Shown in pieces: positions 5,187 through 7,166 of a DNA stretch of 7,166 bases. This DNA comes from a bacterium. Lineage in GTDB: Bacteria > Eremiobacterota > Eremiobacteria > Baltobacterales > Baltobacteraceae. The stretch spans positions 1 through 7,166 of the forward strand of contig JAJXXM010000022.1 in assembly GCA_021781095.1 (NCBI GenBank), written 5' to 3'. The notes under the pieces are model-generated. The model was not told the DNA's origin, ran no database searches, and saw only the letters and a program-made list of their open reading frames with translations. The position numbers were made by a program, and so were the translations under genes. The first letter of the stretch is position 1; each line of letters starts with the position of its first letter.

Positions 5187-5504
5187 ATGCGCCGCTATGA
5201 GACCCTGAAGCGGCGAGCCGATTTCCATCGTTTACGCCGCAGCGGCCGACGTGTCGAGACGTCGGCCTTTTCGCTTTTCTCCGATCGCGGCCGCGACGGG
5301 GCCTACCCCGTCGTCGGGATCTCGGTCTCGGGCAGCGTCGGGGGAGCGGTCGTCCGGAACCTCATCAAACGGCGCCTGGGCGCCGCCATTCAGGCGCGGC
5401 TCGCCGACCCGGCGCCGGGGCGGCTCTTGCTGGTCGCCAAGCCCGCGAGTGCCGCGATGAGCTACGCCGATCTCGAGCGCGCCGTCTTCGAGGCGCTTCG
5501 ATGA
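5187..5504 (+). CDS. rnpA: Ribonuclease P protein component
   Basis: RnpA is the protein cofactor of RNase P, which binds the catalytic RNA and pre-tRNA leader and helps trim tRNA 5' ends. The product is 105 residues, slightly under the usual 110-120. It starts [13 protein letters not shown], the family N-terminus, and has the conserved RNA-binding helix [10 protein letters not shown] at residues 55-64, with Arg57, Asn58, Lys61 and Arg62 as key positions. The ATG at 5187 is chosen because homologues begin here. A GTG two codons upstream (5181) is possible, and the frame stays open back into rpmH with an ATG at 5103. No strong ribosome-binding site is visible, so coupling to rpmH is likely. 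Its stop overlaps the yidD start (ATGA). Confidence 0.95.
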   Translation: MRRYETLKRRADFHRLRRSGRRVETSAFSLFSDRGRDGAYPVVGISVSGSVGGAVVRNLIKRRLGAAIQARLADPAPGRLLLVAKPASAAMSYADLERAVFEALR

Positions 5505-5746
5505 CCCGCTCGCAGCGCGTGGCGATCGCCTGCATCGCCCTTTATCGGCGTCTGCTCTCGCCGCTCTTCCCGCCGGCCTGCCGGTACCAGCCGACCTGCT
5601 CGCAGTATGCAAGCGAAGCGATCGCTCGCTTCGGCGTGCTCCACGGCGTCCGTCTTGGACTCCTCCGGCTTTTGCGCTGCCATCCCTGGCACGCATCGGG
5701 GTACGATCCCGTTCCCCCGACCATCTCGTTGAAAGGACCCCGGTGA
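5501..5746 (+). CDS. yidD: Membrane protein insertion efficiency factor YidD
   Basis: YidD is a small membrane-associated protein thought to help YidC insert proteins into the inner membrane. The 81 residues contain the full family pattern: an amphipathic N-terminal helix, S-P-L, then [10 protein letters not shown] (Cys27 and Cys33), an E-A-I helix, a G-V-L-H-G turn, R-L-L-R-C-H-P-W with Cys60, and G-Y-D-P-V-P. The three conserved cysteines are all present. It overlaps rnpA by 4 bp (ATGA) and yidC by 4 bp (GTGA), so the three genes should be translated as a coupled set. Confidence 0.96.
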   Translation: MTRSQRVAIACIALYRRLLSPLFPPACRYQPTCSQYASEAIARFGVLHGVRLGLLRLLRCHPWHASGYDPVPPTISLKGPR

Positions 5747-6603
5747 CGCCAATCTTCGCCGCCTCGATACTCGACCCGATCGTGCATTCACTCTCGTGGT
5801 TGGTTCTCGGGATCGACCGCTATACGCACAACCTCGGCCTCAGCTTGGTCGTTCTCGCCCTACTGATTCGCCTGGTCTTCTGGAAGCTCAACGTCGCGCA
5901 ATTCAAAGCGATGATCTCGATGCAAAAAGTAGCGCCGGAGATGAAGAAGGTTCAGGCGCGCTACAAAGACGATTCCAAGAAACTCCAAGAAGAGACGATG
6001 AAGCTCTACAAAGAGCACAACGTCAATCCGCTCGCCGGTTGTCTGCCGATGCTGGTGCAGTTGCCGATTCTTTTTAGCGTCTATTGGGTCGTGATCTTGC
6101 ACCGCACCCTTTACGCGCAAACGACGTTTTTGTGGGTCGGCACCGCGCTCTCGGCGCATTTCCCGAAAATTCTTGCGCAGAACCTCGCGCAACCCGATCT
6201 TTTACTCATTGTGCTCTACATGATCTCGCAGTACATCAGCTTGCGTTTTACCACGATGCCTGCGACCGATCCGCAGCAAGCCAACACGAACAAGATCATG
6301 CAGATCGTCTCGCCGCTGATGCTCGGCGTCATCGGCTTTCGTACGCAGTGGCCGTCGGCGATGGTGCTGTACTGGCTTTCGTACAACGTTTTGACGATGG
6401 CGCAGCAGTTCTACATGTTGCGGCAGTACCACGAACCGCTCGGCGCAATCGATAGCGACCGCGCGATTACCACCGACGACGGCGTCGCTGCTGCGGTTCG
6501 CGATATCGACGAACGCGTAGCGAAAACCTCAAAGAAAAAGCGCGCGGCCTCATCGCCGGCGCTCGATAACGGCTCGGTTAAAAAGAAAGGCGCGAAGCCC
6601 TAA
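5743..6603 (+). CDS. yidC: Membrane protein insertase YidC (Oxa1 family)
   Basis: YidC inserts and folds membrane proteins, alone or with the Sec translocon. The 286 residues are the short type, without the large periplasmic domain of Gram-negative YidC. There is no lipobox, unlike many Gram-positive homologues. Core features are a first membrane segment at about 31-49 with the conserved Arg43 in the hydrophilic groove, a charged cytoplasmic hairpin at about 52-95, N-P-L-A-G-C-L-P at 94-101, and membrane segments at about 102-118, 150-168, 184-198 and 204-222. The last contains L-Y-W with Asn214 and Gln220. The tail from 262 is Lys-rich, as in homologues whose tails bind ribosomes. The start is GTG at 5743, with AAAGGA 5 nt upstream, overlapping the yidD stop. 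The stop TAA overlaps the next gene's ATG by one base. Confidence 0.96.
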   Translation: MTPIFAASILDPIVHSLSWLVLGIDRYTHNLGLSLVVLALLIRLVFWKLNVAQFKAMISMQKVAPEMKKVQARYKDDSKKLQEETMKLYKEHNVNPLAGCLPMLVQLPILFSVYWVVILHRTLYAQTTFLWVGTALSAHFPKILAQNLAQPDLLLIVLYMISQYISLRFTTMPATDPQQANTNKIMQIVSPLMLGVIGFRTQWPSAMVLYWLSYNVLTMAQQFYMLRQYHEPLGAIDSDRAITTDDGVAAAVRDIDERVAKTSKKKRAASSPALDNGSVKKKGAKP

Positions 6604-7166
6604 TGCTCTACGAAGACGATTACGAGTTTGAAGAACAGCCGGCGCACATTCGCGACCGCGCAATTCCGGGAAGCGGCGGCGGGCGCGGCCGCCGACCATT
6701 CCGCGGCGGCGGGCGCCCGCGTTCCAACGGGCCATCGGGAAAGGCACAGCCGGTTCCCGAGGATGCGAAGACGGCGCACGCGCTGCTGACCGAGATGCTC
6801 GCGAAGATGGGCGTCGGCGCTGCGGATATTTCGTATATTCCGCGACAGGAAGGCGAGTATTTCGAAGTCAACGGCCCCGACCTCGCGATGCTGATCGGAC
6901 GGCACGGGAACACGCTTGAAGCGATTAACCTCGTCTTCAACAACATCATCAACGCGGGGAATCGCGGCAATCGTCGCTATTTTACGATCGATGCCGAAGG
7001 CTATCGGGCTCGTCGCGCCGAGCGTTTGAAAGAGATTGCCCTCGATGCGGTTGAGGAAGTGGTGCGCAGCGGCAAGCCGAGCAAACTCGAGCCGATGCTT
7101 CCGTCGGAGCGCAAGATCGTGCACATGACGATCTCGGAGGATGCCCGCATTCGTACTGAATCCGAG
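6603..7166 (+). CDS. jag: RNA-binding protein KhpB/Jag (KH and R3H domains), partial (3' end outside window)
   Basis: KhpB (Jag, EloR) is a cytoplasmic RNA-binding protein that partners KhpA and affects cell elongation and small-RNA-linked regulation in Gram-positive species. The 188 visible residues contain an acidic start (E-D-D-Y-E-F-E-E), an Arg/Gly-rich segment at 23-46, a KH domain with the G-R-H-G loop at 99-102, and an R3H domain ending with P-M and the R-K-I-V-H motif (Arg170, His174). The frame is cut at T-E-S-E, just before the usual Gly-rich end of the R3H domain, so probably only some 15-25 residues are missing. The usual Jag_N domain is absent. Its ATG shares one base with the yidC stop, placing it in the same operon, the standard yidC-jag pairing. 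Confidence 0.93.
   Translation, partial: MLYEDDYEFEEQPAHIRDRAIPGSGGGRGRRPFRGGGRPRSNGPSGKAQPVPEDAKTAHALLTEMLAKMGVGAADISYIPRQEGEYFEVNGPDLAMLIGRHGNTLEAINLVFNNIINAGNRGNRRYFTIDAEGYRARRAERLKEIALDAVEEVVRSGKPSKLEPMLPSERKIVHMTISEDARIRTESE

Noticed and set aside
4663..5208. 181-residue plus-strand open frame from the oriC gap through rpmH
   Set aside because: It would run over the DnaA boxes, the rpmH promoter and rpmH itself in another frame. The true gene here is the 44-residue rpmH.
6600..7124. 174-residue minus-strand open frame opposite jag
   Set aside because: It is antisense to the KH and R3H domains of jag and has no recognisable motif.

Overview
This window is a bacterial chromosomal replication-origin region with the classical gene order. 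The left arm is on the minus strand and reads outward from the centre as dnaA, dnaN, recF and a DUF721 (DciA-like) gene cut by the left edge. The right arm is on the plus strand and reads rpmH, rnpA, yidD, yidC and jag (khpB), the last cut by the right edge. The two arms diverge from a 403-bp intergenic segment (4624-5026). That segment carries a perfect DnaA box, several degenerate boxes, T- and A-tracts, and the rpmH promoter, so it is the best oriC candidate. A second non-coding segment between dnaA and dnaN (2962-3207, 246 bp) carries two 8/9 DnaA boxes. The layout therefore looks bipartite, as in Bacillus-type origins that flank dnaA.

The organism is a high-GC bacterium (judged by eye, with many CG-rich codons) using bacterial signals such as AGGAG ribosome-binding sites and sigma70-like promoter hexamers. 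YidC is the short type without a large periplasmic domain. The order recF-DUF721 on one side and rpmH-rnpA-yidD-yidC-jag on the other is typical of Terrabacteria-like lineages (Firmicutes, Actinobacteria and uncultured relatives). An uncultured phylum such as Eremiobacterota is possible, but this is only an impression and cannot be settled from the window.

The left arm is a replication and repair set. DnaA opens the origin, the DciA-like protein probably helps load the replicative helicase, DnaN is the sliding clamp, and RecF acts at gapped or stalled forks. recF starts 4 bp after dnaN, and the DUF721 gene overlaps recF by 4 bp, so dnaN-recF-DUF721 is probably one transcript. The right arm is a translation and membrane-insertion set: ribosomal protein L34, the RNase P protein, the YidD membrane-insertion factor, the YidC insertase and the KhpB RNA-binding protein. 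Its genes overlap by 1-4 bp from rnpA onward, behind one strong promoter.

No mobile element, CRISPR array, tRNA, rRNA or clearly foreign gene is visible, and I do not see a new multi-gene system. The points worth a second look are within the conserved frame: a four-cysteine zinc-ribbon-like motif and a C-terminal extension on the DciA-like protein, an Arg/Gly-rich N-terminus on KhpB in place of the usual Jag_N domain, a terminator-like hairpin at the very start of the rpmH transcript, and helically phased T-tracts beside the perfect DnaA box.
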